This document shows, piece after piece, positions 25,928 through 33,855 of a DNA stretch of 64,000 nt (the first letter of the stretch is position 1; every line of letters starts with the position of its first letter). Both the position numbers and the translations under genes were made by a program. The DNA is from a virus: IMG/VR virus record IMGVR_UViG_3300046542_000248, positions 182,902 to 246,901 of that record; one strand, given 5' to 3'. The notes beneath the pieces are model-generated. The model was not told the DNA's origin and ran no database searches. It saw nothing but the letters and a program-made list of their open reading frames with translations.

Positions 25928-26761
25928 ATGTCCAATAAAATGTATATGGTTCCAGTAATGCCTAAAATTGCTGATACAAGAGTAACTCGTCAAATGCGTC
26001 ATTATATGGAGCATGCCACTGTAGATTTCACTATAACTGACCATTTCAATGAAATTTATGTTACGCTTAATTTAAAAGTGTTATATCATAAAAGTTTTCT
26101 AGAGTACTTTCGTAGTTGGATTGACGCTGATGCTGAATTTGATAACGTTCCGCATAAATATTCATCAGAAAAAGATATTACATGTGAGGTACTAACTGGT
26201 AATTTTCATGAGGATGGTAGTATTAGCGAATTAACAAATTATGTAAACTTACGAGCAGGTCATGTTCGTAGAGAAGGTGAATATTTAATAATCTCATTTA
26301 GAGGTCAAATTAAACCATTAGGTTCTAATGAAATTAAATACTTTACTGAAACTTGGCAAGAGCATTTACAATCTATAAAGGAATATATGAGTGATGTATC
26401 AACTCCTCCAAAAGCTGCTAATAATACTGTAGATTTCATGGAAAAATTAAATGAAAAAGAAGCAAAGCTTCATATGTATAAAGCTCAGATGCATTCTCAA
26501 TTATATATGGGTATAGTATTATCAATATTAGCAATTATTGATGAGAAATATTTATTACCTGAGAATGTTTCTATGCATAAGTTAAGTAAATGCTTTAATC
26601 AGGCCACTGATGAATTGCTGGCTGATGAGGAATTTATAAATACATATGGTCTGGATAAAGACTATACTCCATCAGAGCAGTTATTAATAATCAATCGTAC
26701 TGTAGATAGAGTTATCGAGTTATTTCTCGGTGATGAGTTTCAGCCTGAAAAAATTAAGTAA
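25928..26761 (+). CDS. unknown protein, 277 aa
   Basis: Start after TTAGGAGGAATAAG. Beta-rich N-terminal half and helical C-terminal half (from FMEKLNEKEAKLHMYKAQ). It opens a run of six or seven closely spaced genes up to 29020. Not recognised. Confidence 0.72.
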   Translation: MSNKMYMVPVMPKIADTRVTRQMRHYMEHATVDFTITDHFNEIYVTLNLKVLYHKSFLEYFRSWIDADAEFDNVPHKYSSEKDITCEVLTGNFHEDGSISELTNYVNLRAGHVRREGEYLIISFRGQIKPLGSNEIKYFTETWQEHLQSIKEYMSDVSTPPKAANNTVDFMEKLNEKEAKLHMYKAQMHSQLYMGIVLSILAIIDEKYLLPENVSMHKLSKCFNQATDELLADEEFINTYGLDKDYTPSEQLLIINRTVDRVIELFLGDEFQPEKIK

Positions 26762-26811
26762 TATTCTCTTGGTGACAAGAGATTATATATGAATTATTAG
26801 GAGGAAAGTCT

Positions 26812-27663
26812 ATGACATATCCAAATGAAGTTATTGCTGTATCTAATATGTATCCTATATCAGTAGAACTTAATAACGCCGTTAGATCGTCTATTGAAAA
26901 AGGTGCATCTATTACATTAGGTCCACCTGTTGATAGATCTTCTAAGATGTTAGTATATTTAACAGTGACTGAAGGGATAGACGCTTGTAAACAATATTTT
27001 GAGCAGCTATCGGAAGTTATCGAATCACATAAGAAAAATAAGCCAGGATTACAATTGATTGCTGGTGTTGATGTTATATGTGCAAAGAGGGATGAGTCCA
27101 ATAATAGCAGCTTTTGGGGAGCATCCGGTACCAGTTTTGGTTTATATGCATATACCCAACTAACTTTACTCAGTGTCATGCACAGAGAAGGTAGTACGGT
27201 TTTTGCGTTAACAGGATATTTAAAAAATATCAATGATATTGAGATTAATTATTTGGAGAAATTATTAGAAGCATATAATAAATCCAAACCAGATTTTTCA
27301 ACTAAGGTTACAATAAAACTTGAAGGTGTTGAGCTTTATGCATATCAAAAGCAAGTTGATAATCAACTTCACATAACTTTAACTACCGAAAAGAAAGCTC
27401 TAACATCCGCTCTTGATAGTAGTTTTGTAATGAATATGACTGAAGGTACATCTTTAACCTATGCATTAAATTCTGCTGCAATTCCTGATAAAATTAAACA
27501 GGCGATGGAAACTTTGAAAGAAACCAGAGATAATCTGGATTCAATGCAGGTTGGTCAGCTTCTTAATTATGTCGAAAATGTTAAGAGAGATTTATCAAGC
27601 GCTTACGATAGTTTAGATAATCTCTATTGGAGTGCTTTTTACCATATGAAGAAAGAAGGTTAA
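26812..27663 (+). CDS. unknown protein, 283 aa
   Basis: ATG follows TTAGGAGGAAAG. A mixed N-terminal domain and a C-terminal helical tail (MKQ-type heptads in KETRDNLDSMQVGQLLNYVE). A 7-bp hairpin with GTGA loop (TCTCTTG/CAAGAGA) precedes it at about 26765. No domain recognised. Confidence 0.72.
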   Translation: MTYPNEVIAVSNMYPISVELNNAVRSSIEKGASITLGPPVDRSSKMLVYLTVTEGIDACKQYFEQLSEVIESHKKNKPGLQLIAGVDVICAKRDESNNSSFWGASGTSFGLYAYTQLTLLSVMHREGSTVFALTGYLKNINDIEINYLEKLLEAYNKSKPDFSTKVTIKLEGVELYAYQKQVDNQLHITLTTEKKALTSALDSSFVMNMTEGTSLTYALNSAAIPDKIKQAMETLKETRDNLDSMQVGQLLNYVENVKRDLSSAYDSLDNLYWSAFYHMKKEG

Positions 27664-27666
27664 ACA

Positions 27667-27948
27667 ATGTATTTAATTCACACTCTGAAAGTTAGTGTAG
27701 AGATCGAAGCATTTAAAAAGATCTCTGAAATTGATACACTTAAAGCTAAAGATTATCGAGTTCTGTTTCATCTGATGACGCATCTAGATGGTAGGACTGC
27801 AAAATCTATCAGTCCAAAGAAAATCGCCGAACAACTTGGACTTGATAAAGATGATGTTAAAAAGTCTTTGGTAAAATTAATCGGTGTTGAATTACTGATT
27901 ATGGAGTCTAATGAACACGTCAAAGATGGTTATAAATTCACATTTTAA
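27667..27948 (+). CDS. small winged-helix DNA-binding protein
   Basis: 93 residues. LKAKDYRVLFHLMTH, SPKKIAEQLGLDKDDVKKSLVKL and a wing-like GVELLIMES...GYKFTF fit a winged helix-turn-helix of the MarR or replication-initiator type. Starts four bases after the previous stop. A candidate transcription or replication regulator. Confidence 0.7.
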   Translation: MYLIHTLKVSVEIEAFKKISEIDTLKAKDYRVLFHLMTHLDGRTAKSISPKKIAEQLGLDKDDVKKSLVKLIGVELLIMESNEHVKDGYKFTF

Positions 27949-27968
27949 CCCTTGGGAGGGGCGAACAA

Positions 27969-28289
27969 ATGAGACAACTTATTTATCAAGATCAGTGGAA
28001 ATTAACATCACGTGTATTGAGTACTATGCATTTCATATTTACAAGAAATGAAGATGGTACTGTAGTATACAATAAAAATGCTGGAAGCAATGGTAATCAA
28101 ACCAATATTTATAAGACCACTAAATCTAATGAAGAAATTGCTGCTGAAGTTGGAGAGGTTATTAACAACTTTAAAACTAAAATTGCCAGTAGCAGTCCGT
28201 TTATTAGATTCGTCCGTGCTTTTATTCATGGTACAAAATTGGATAAAGAAATTGAAAAGATATTCGATGAAGACATTACTGAATATTAA
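27969..28289 (+). CDS. unknown protein, 106 aa
   Basis: Strong TTGGGAGGGG ribosome site. Polar with one amphipathic helix (EEIAAEVGEVINNFKTKI). Unknown; within the 25928-29020 gene run. Confidence 0.65.
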   Translation: MRQLIYQDQWKLTSRVLSTMHFIFTRNEDGTVVYNKNAGSNGNQTNIYKTTKSNEEIAAEVGEVINNFKTKIASSSPFIRFVRAFIHGTKLDKEIEKIFDEDITEY

Positions 28290-28299
28290 AGGAGGATAT

Positions 28300-28662
28300 A
28301 TGAGCGATCTTCAAAAGGATATTGATAAATGGAAAAAAATAACTGAGCTGCAAGAAACATCGGGTGATCGTGTTACATGTCCAGAATGCAAAGATCAAGT
28401 TGCATTTTGTGATTGCCCTCAACGATTAGCTCAAGAAATATTAACAAAATTAGTTGAAGATGATATGATTATTACTGAGGATAAGTCTGATACCAAACCG
28501 GTAGAAAATCCTCTTAATCGGTTTGTGGATAAAACTTCTACTTTGGATGAAGAAAGTGGAATTACTACAAATCATTATAAATATCGTTCTATACTCAATC
28601 CCAAGGTTCAACCTGGCGACAGGATTACAATAAGCATTAACAATTCGAAAGGGGATAATTAA
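28300..28662 (+). CDS. small zinc-ribbon-like protein
   Basis: 120 residues starting MSDLQKDIDKW after AAAGGAGGATAT. CPECKDQVAFCDCP (two CxxC/CxC pairs in 14 residues) is a compact metal-binding knot near residue 28. Stop and next start are one base apart. An earlier in-frame start exists but would place the N-terminus inside the preceding gene. Confidence 0.68.
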   Translation: MSDLQKDIDKWKKITELQETSGDRVTCPECKDQVAFCDCPQRLAQEILTKLVEDDMIITEDKSDTKPVENPLNRFVDKTSTLDEESGITTNHYKYRSILNPKVQPGDRITISINNSKGDN

Positions 28663-28663
28663 A

Positions 28664-29020
28664 ATGGCTGGTAAACAAGTGAAGATTCGTGCAAAGAAAG
28701 ACGGTATTCTTTCGAAGAAGCTGATTAAGAAAATTAACGGTGGTCACGAGGACGATACCAAAAAGAAGAAAAAGAAAAAGAAGAAAACGTCTGAGTGGAA
28801 GCCGCACAAGAAGTTCAAAAAGAAAATTGTGCACATTGAGACTAAGAAAGGCAAGGATAAAAAGAAGAAAAAGAAAGAGCATAAAGCTCCTATCAATTTC
28901 AAGAGTTCCAAGAAGTCATCTTCGAATACATCGGACGGTGCAAGAATCTTCCAGCTCTTGAAGAAAGATATGGATATTAAACTTGAACTTACTAAGCTGC
29001 TTCAAAAGATTTTAAAGTAG
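28664..29020 (+). CDS. very basic Lys-rich protein
   Basis: 118 residues, about a third Lys, with blocks such as KKKKKKKKKTSEW and KKKKKKEHK; only the last 25 residues (ARIFQLLKKDMDIKLELTKLL) look like a folded helix. Probably binds DNA or RNA through charge; could condense DNA or be an abundant virion or replication accessory. Coupled to the preceding zinc protein. Confidence 0.7.
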   Translation: MAGKQVKIRAKKDGILSKKLIKKINGGHEDDTKKKKKKKKKTSEWKPHKKFKKKIVHIETKKGKDKKKKKKEHKAPINFKSSKKSSSNTSDGARIFQLLKKDMDIKLELTKLLQKILK

Positions 29021-29037
29021 TCTGATTAATTTTCAAT

Positions 29038-29082
29038 TATAAGTAAACACTTATGTGGATATGACTGTGGGTTATATCCACA
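29038..29082 (+). promoter_or_regulatory. two hairpins in 5' leader
   Basis: ATAAGT/ACTTAT (loop AAAC) and TGTGGATAT/ATATCCACA (29054-29062, 29074-29082) lie just before the duplicated leader. Neither has a T-run, so they look like leader structures that stabilise RNA rather than terminators. Confidence 0.4.
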
Positions 29083-29083
29083 A

Positions 29084-29118
29084 AAACTAACCAGCCTTAA
29101 GGAGGCAAACAAAATGAA
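29084..29118 (+). repeat. duplicated translation leader, copy 2
   Basis: Same 35-base block (AAACTAAC, CCTTAAGGAGGCAAAC, AAAATGAA) as at 3444-3478, with a single mismatch, placed at the same distance from the ATG. The downstream proteins are unrelated. Confidence 0.8.
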
Positions 29119-29893
29119 CAATGTACAATCTTGGGTACCAACGAAAGAAATGAAAGTAGTAAGCTTTAAAAATGATGTAATCGTATTTCCGTTTGAACAA
29201 GCAGGATTTCCACTAACAAATCCACACTTCAAAAACGAACGTCAAAATTACAAAAAGAATTTTGACCAAATTACACATTTCATTAATTATTTTATGAATG
29301 TGTACGATGTTGCAAGTCACGTAATTGATACGTATAACTTGCATAAGATCGTCGTTGATTCTAGTCTAGCACCGCGTTTGGAATATTTCGTAAATAACTT
29401 CTATACTGATCTATTCACACAAGAAGTTATTGACAAAATTAAACAAATGGTGAAAGATAATCTGGATCATGAAAACGTTTCTAACCATGTGTATTATGAA
29501 GCTATAAAAACCGAAGATTTGCTAATTATGTCTATCGCAACCAGATTAGTTCTACCAATGATAACTCATTATGATATCATGGAGCACAATGGTTCGGGCA
29601 GAAATATATACATCTATATCAAAGAATTATTTAAACGATTTGGTTTTAATGCACTTAATACCGAACTATCTCTAATGTGTATAGATAGAGTTCGGACCAA
29701 CTATACTGATAACAGGATACTTTGGGTTCAACAAAATTATCCTCTTACGCAGATTGCTCTTAATTTATTCGAAAAAGCTATCGTCACAAATGCATTGTAT
29801 AAATTCGATTTTGATAAGAATCCATTATCATTTATGGAAATTATTATCTCGCAATCGTTACTATTTGTGACGGCATCAAAGCAACCAGAATAA
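29114..29893 (+). CDS. unknown 259-aa protein, distant paralogue of 24344-25858
   Basis: Shares with the 504-residue product the segment SIATRLVLPMITHY and the FEKAIVTNALYKFDFDKN block, in the same order. It lacks the larger protein's N- and C-terminal parts. Starts after the duplicated AAGGAGGC leader. Function unknown. Confidence 0.75.
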   Translation: MNNVQSWVPTKEMKVVSFKNDVIVFPFEQAGFPLTNPHFKNERQNYKKNFDQITHFINYFMNVYDVASHVIDTYNLHKIVVDSSLAPRLEYFVNNFYTDLFTQEVIDKIKQMVKDNLDHENVSNHVYYEAIKTEDLLIMSIATRLVLPMITHYDIMEHNGSGRNIYIYIKELFKRFGFNALNTELSLMCIDRVRTNYTDNRILWVQQNYPLTQIALNLFEKAIVTNALYKFDFDKNPLSFMEIIISQSLLFVTASKQPE

Positions 29894-29902
29894 ACCAACA
29901 AG

Positions 29903-29941
29903 ACCTACCACTGTAACAAGTGGTAGGTTAATTTATTTTTT
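29903..29941 (+). terminator. intrinsic terminator
   Basis: 10-bp stem ACCTACCACT / AGTGGTAGGT followed by TAATTTATTTTTT. Confidence 0.88.
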
Positions 29942-29955
29942 AAGGAGAGATAGAA

Positions 29956-30714
29956 ATGTCGAAATATATACAAATAATCCCCAATCATTTTGGGATAAAG
30001 ATGTTAGAAAATGTTGCTCGTGGAAGTGGTAAGTCTGTAACTCTTCCATCTGACGGGCTTGAATATGAATTACTCAAAGCATACGTTGCAAACTTTCCAA
30101 AGAAGAAGGAAGGTAATCTTCCTAAGAAATTTCAACATGCTGGTTCAGATACATTTGTTATCCATGCTGAGACTAATGAAAATAAACCTGTTAGAACACT
30201 GGGACCTCAAGATCCTAATGAGGTATATAGATTCTTTGGAAGAATCAAAAGAAAGAAGCTCAATCAAATCATTACTAAACATCCTTATGCCAAGGTTTTA
30301 GTTGATCTTGGAAATGGGCTTAATAAGAGGGTTCCTATTAGAATCTTTAAGAAGTTATTACAGATTAAGTTCATTATCTTTGAACGAGACTACGAGTTCT
30401 GTTCACCTGATGAACATGAGTCTGAGTCGATGAATGTTGTCTGGGAAGCACCTCCTGAGATCATAAAGGAGTATATCTACTCTATCAACCAACTACTTTA
30501 CGTTCTTACTGTAGAGAGTTCTTATGATAAAGCAGTAGAAAACTTCCTGCTATCCAAATTCTTCTTATTGGTAGGACAAGAGAAAACTCTAAAGATCATG
30601 TATCAAAATGGTAAGTGTGAGAAGATGAAACTTGATGCGTTCTTAACTGAATATGGAATTAACGTTGATGTAAACTTCAATCGTATTTGGGATAAACAAG
30701 GAAGGTGGTCATAA
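29956..30714 (+). CDS. unknown protein, 252 aa
   Basis: Starts after TAAGGAGAGATAG. Basic N-terminal half (FGRIKRKKLNQIITKHPY), acidic CSPDEHESES loop, helical C-terminus. No domain recognised. The stop is one base from the next start. Confidence 0.75.
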   Translation: MSKYIQIIPNHFGIKMLENVARGSGKSVTLPSDGLEYELLKAYVANFPKKKEGNLPKKFQHAGSDTFVIHAETNENKPVRTLGPQDPNEVYRFFGRIKRKKLNQIITKHPYAKVLVDLGNGLNKRVPIRIFKKLLQIKFIIFERDYEFCSPDEHESESMNVVWEAPPEIIKEYIYSINQLLYVLTVESSYDKAVENFLLSKFFLLVGQEKTLKIMYQNGKCEKMKLDAFLTEYGINVDVNFNRIWDKQGRWS

Positions 30715-30715
30715 T

Positions 30716-31027
30716 ATGACTATGAATATGAGAGCAGTGGGACACGGAATGCCATCTTATGCAGCAATAGCTGGTTTGTTAGCAGGTTCACATTTTAAAG
30801 GTGAAACTGAACATCCTTCTAAATCAAATCCACCATCCTCAGCAATTCAAAAAGAATTTAGAGCAAAGATGCAAGCAAAGAGAGAAGAAGATCGTAGATG
30901 TTTTCTAATCCGTAAAGGTGTTTGTCCATCTTGCCAAGGTAAATTAACCCGTGGTAAGAAGGATAAACAGATGGAATATAAACGTCAATGGGTCTGTACT
31001 CCTTGTGATAAAATTCATTATATCTAA
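30716..31027 (+). CDS. small zinc-ribbon protein
   Basis: 103 residues. CPSCQGKL and CTPCDKIHY give a CxxC...CxxC zinc ribbon in the last 40 residues, after a flexible Ser/Pro/Lys linker. Ribosome site GGAAGGTGG. Last gene of this unit, before a bidirectional terminator. Confidence 0.7.
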   Translation: MTMNMRAVGHGMPSYAAIAGLLAGSHFKGETEHPSKSNPPSSAIQKEFRAKMQAKREEDRRCFLIRKGVCPSCQGKLTRGKKDKQMEYKRQWVCTPCDKIHYI

Positions 31028-31042
31028 GAAAAACAAAGAATT

Positions 31043-31085
31043 CGGTAGAGAGCACTTAGCCCTCTACCGAGTTTATTTTTTTTTT
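31043..31085. terminator. bidirectional terminator between convergent genes
   Basis: 8-bp stem CGGTAGAG / CTCTACCG; TTTATTTTTTTTT on the plus side and TTCTTTGTTTTT on the minus side. Confidence 0.85.
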
Positions 31086-31087
31086 GT

Positions 31088-31243
31088 TTACTTATTAGCT
31101 ACAAATAATGAAGGATTAGTTATTAATCTAACTTGTTTAAAATACTTCTTTAATTTTCGAGAAGTCATATCTTTATATGCTGGTATATTTGTATGTACTT
31201 CTTTAGCTGATATAGCAACTGCTGGTTGTGATCTTTTAGACAT
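31088..31243 (-). CDS. small basic protein, 51 aa
   Basis: Short minus-strand gene starting MSKRSQPAVAISAKEV and ending NPSLFVANK. ATG follows AAAAGGAGCGATTCAA and overlaps the end of the terminase-like gene by 8 bases, so translation is coupled. Pattern KDMTSRKLKKYFKQVRL is a basic helix. No homologue recognised. Confidence 0.65.
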   Translation of the reverse strand: MSKRSQPAVAISAKEVHTNIPAYKDMTSRKLKKYFKQVRLITNPSLFVANK

Positions 31244-32273
31244 TTGAATCGCTCCTTTTTAATAAAAGTTCTTTATTGATTTTATCTTGATCATGATTAA
31301 GCATTCGACATTGATCATCATACCATTGCTGATCTTTACCGAGTTCAAAGAAATTATACTCAATATAAACAAAGTTATTAACAGATTCTTTATTAAGTAT
31401 TTCTCTAAGAGTATCTAAATCCATCATATAATAACTATCTTCCCATTGTAAAGCACCATTAATTACATGATCTACATGAAGAGATGAATTATCATCTGTA
31501 ATGAATGAAGAAATCATAATAGAACGAATCTTATTAGAATTATACCTGGCTGACATTGCATTAGCCCTATAGAAAGCTGGGATAGAAGCAGAGAATAGAG
31601 GCTCAAAGAATTTGACACTATCAGCAAGATGATAGTATTGCACATTCATAAACAATTCTCTACCGTACCAATCTGCCTTCTGAATACTTGTAGGAATTGG
31701 TATTGTCATAACACCCGTATTTAAACGAGTATTCTTAATTTGTCTAGCTCTTTCAACCATTTTATGCGTTGTATTGAAATAGTCTGGAAGATTGTGAAGA
31801 ATTTCACCAATACGATTAAATACAGCAGCATTGTTTTCTGTATCAGGGTTAATAACTCCTACATTGCTACCATTTTCTCCGAATAGGAATAGATATGCTA
31901 GTAGTTGTCCATAAGTCAATTCCCTATGATGCTGTCTTGGAAGTCGTACAACGTGATTAAGATTATTAAACGCAGTGTACAGAATTGCAAAAGTTCCTTT
32001 ATTGATAGGAAAATGTTCTGTTGGAGTTGCACCGCCGCCCATAGTTTCAATACGAGCAACTTCTCTGAAATAATACCAGGGATTGGTTGTACATTCCAAG
32101 ATAATCTTTTGCTTCTGTACAGATGTGAGGTTTGGATCATATGGATCTACATCTTGTAAATCATTATTATGCAGATGTAACATATGCGGAACTGTTAAAC
32201 CGTGTTCCTTAAATAATTTGTACAGAGCAAGGAATGAAATGTTCTTAGTATTGTGATGATACCAATAACTCAT
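31236..32273 (-). CDS. terminase large-subunit-like ATPase domain, Walker residues lost, nuclease domain absent
   Basis: 345 residues. The order of landmarks is that of SPO1-like and jumbo-phage TerL: NPWYYFREVARI near 64-75, FPINKGTFAILYTAFN, a PRQ motif at 112-114, NRIGEILHNLP, EPLFSASIPAF, and FVYIEYNFFELGKDQQWYDDQCRMLN near 301-326. But Walker A (normally RQTGKT) reads RQHHRELT, and the Walker B acidic pair is replaced in QYYHLAD. The protein stops just where TerL nuclease domains begin. It is therefore probably not a working packaging motor: either a repurposed structural copy or a decayed paralogue, with the true TerL elsewhere. ATG overlaps the previous stop (ATGA). Confidence 0.62.
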   Translation of the reverse strand: MSYWYHHNTKNISFLALYKLFKEHGLTVPHMLHLHNNDLQDVDPYDPNLTSVQKQKIILECTTNPWYYFREVARIETMGGGATPTEHFPINKGTFAILYTAFNNLNHVVRLPRQHHRELTYGQLLAYLFLFGENGSNVGVINPDTENNAAVFNRIGEILHNLPDYFNTTHKMVERARQIKNTRLNTGVMTIPIPTSIQKADWYGRELFMNVQYYHLADSVKFFEPLFSASIPAFYRANAMSARYNSNKIRSIMISSFITDDNSSLHVDHVINGALQWEDSYYMMDLDTLREILNKESVNNFVYIEYNFFELGKDQQWYDDQCRMLNHDQDKINKELLLKRSDSNV

Positions 32274-32557
32274 TCTGCTTCCACCTTTACATTGAAATTT
32301 TTCATTTCTTCTGCAATGATTTCATTAGCTCGTTGATCACGATGGAAGATGGTTTTAATATAATCCGCTACTTGACCTCTGTTCCTAGAAAGAGAGTTTG
32401 TAGTAGCGACAGCTCTAGAAAGCTTTTCAATATTAATAGAACCATCTTCATTTTGGAAAGTGACCGCTTTAGTAGGATTCTCTAAAAGTTGTCTAACCTT
32501 CTTTTGAATCAAGTGCTTTCTTTCAGTAGTCAAATCTTTGGTCGCTGTTTTTAACAT
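32270..32557 (-). CDS. unknown protein upstream of terminase-like gene, 95 aa
   Basis: Charged, helical, starting MLKTATKDLTTERKHLIQKK after TAGGAGGCTACACA. Overlaps the terminase-like gene by four bases. Position and size would suit a small-terminase-like partner or the split-off N-terminus of the terminase-like protein, but no motif shows it. Confidence 0.65.
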   Translation of the reverse strand: MLKTATKDLTTERKHLIQKKVRQLLENPTKAVTFQNEDGSINIEKLSRAVATTNSLSRNRGQVADYIKTIFHRDQRANEIIAEEMKNFNVKVEAE

Positions 32558-32577
32558 TTGTGTAGCCTCCTATAAAA

Positions 32578-32588
32578 TATATATTATT
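32578..32588 (+). promoter_or_regulatory. putative phage promoter, TATATATTATT motif
   Basis: Exact 11-mer, 88 bases before the primase gene in the divergent gap with the terminase-like unit. Confidence 0.45.
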
Positions 32589-32675
32589 AACTAGTAACAA
32601 TACCATCTATATAGCGTTTCTAAATACTTATTATTTAATAAACCTTTAATAGAGAGGAAACGAGGTGAAGACTAA

Positions 32676-33731
32676 ATGGATAGTCAGAAAGTAGAATACA
32701 TAATTAAAACTTTATTCGAATCTTTAAAGAATGTGAAATATAATACTGACCAAACTGAATTACTGTGTGTATGTCCATACTGCGCTGGTGGCCGAAAAGG
32801 GGAGCGCTCGTTCTATATATCTATACCAACTAAAGAAAAACCAAGATTCTTATACAGATGCTTCAGGGCTGGCTGTAGACATGGACAAACTAAGGGTTAT
32901 ATCACACCAGATTTCCTTAGGATGATTGACTGTAATAATTACGAAGCGAACATTTACCTTAACGGGTTGAATAGGCAAGATGTAAAAGAAAAGAGATTTA
33001 CTAAGAAAGGTGCTAGATACCTAAAGAATTTTCCTTCTCCTGAAGATAAGTTGTCTAGAGCTAAGTTGCACTATCTTAATAAAAGATTGGGTATTGATCT
33101 AAAGATGAAGGATCTAATTAAGTTAAAGATCCATACTAATATGAATGAATTGTTTAAGTATAATGATGTATCTGTAGATAAGAAGAAAGAATATTACTAT
33201 AAGAATCTTTCTGATCATGGGATTGGATTTATATCCACGTATAATGATTACATTAATATACGAAATGCCACTGGTACAGAAAAGATTAAACGCTATACAA
33301 TCGTAGATATCTTTGATGCCGATGATGACGTTGAGAAATTCAAAACGTATAATATTCCTACAAAGATAGATCTACTCTCTGATGATCCAATTGAATTAAT
33401 TCTTGCAGAGGGATCGTTCGATATACTTTCAGTCTTCTTTAATATAGAAGATGAGGATGTCTTCAATAAAGTATATTGCTCAGTCTCTGGAGCTTCATAT
33501 GAAAGAATCATTAATCATTATATAAGACAATTTGGTTTGTTGGATTTAGTAGTAAAGATCTACTCAGATTCAGAAGTTGAATTATCTTATTATGAACGAA
33601 TCTATAAAAACATCAAGAAGTTTACCAATAGTCTTGAAATGTATGTCTACTATAATAAGAAGAGTGGGCAAAAAGACTTTGGTGTAACTAGAGAAGAAAT
33701 GGATATTCAAGAGAATTATATCTGGAACTAA
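32676..33731 (+). CDS. DnaG-type DNA primase
   Basis: 351 residues. Zinc-binding N-terminus with CVCPYC (C31, C33, C36) and RCFRAGC (C62, C67), as in DnaG and T4 gp61 primases. The Toprim-like half has LILAEGSFDIL with E245, G246 and D248, a conserved GASYER turn, and KIYSDSE (D298) where DxD normally stands; the second Asp is replaced. Ribosome site AGAGAGGAAACGAGGTGAAG. It makes primers for the family B polymerase; no replicative helicase is visible in this window. Confidence 0.85.
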   Translation: MDSQKVEYIIKTLFESLKNVKYNTDQTELLCVCPYCAGGRKGERSFYISIPTKEKPRFLYRCFRAGCRHGQTKGYITPDFLRMIDCNNYEANIYLNGLNRQDVKEKRFTKKGARYLKNFPSPEDKLSRAKLHYLNKRLGIDLKMKDLIKLKIHTNMNELFKYNDVSVDKKKEYYYKNLSDHGIGFISTYNDYINIRNATGTEKIKRYTIVDIFDADDDVEKFKTYNIPTKIDLLSDDPIELILAEGSFDILSVFFNIEDEDVFNKVYCSVSGASYERIINHYIRQFGLLDLVVKIYSDSEVELSYYERIYKNIKKFTNSLEMYVYYNKKSGQKDFGVTREEMDIQENYIWN

Positions 33732-33738
33732 ACAAACA

Positions 33739-33771
33739 AAAAGCCGACCATCGAGGTCGGCTTTTCTGTTT
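33739..33771 (+). terminator. intrinsic terminator after primase
   Basis: Stem AAGCCGACC / GGTCGGCTT with loop ATCGA, followed by TTCTGTTTTT. Confidence 0.92.
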
Positions 33772-33796
33772 TTCACAATCTCCTTCTAGATAGAAA

Positions 33797-33807
33797 GGAT
33801 CACCTCC
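33797..33807 (+). other. anti-Shine-Dalgarno-like 11-mer in intergenic gap
   Basis: GGATCACCTCC matches the 3' end of bacterial 16S rRNA. It is preceded by TAGAAA and followed by a small GCGC-CGAA-GCGC hairpin. On the minus strand the same bases form a perfect extended ribosome site with no start codon nearby. May be chance; no gene uses it. Confidence 0.3.
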
Positions 33808-33855
33808 GCGCCGAAGCGCATCAAAATGATTTGTGAAGATATATCAATTAACTGT

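Noticed and set aside
33582-33776. Minus-strand 64-codon frame with AAGGAG before a GTG
   Set aside because: It would run through the primase terminator and antisense to the primase end; no promoter or conserved content.
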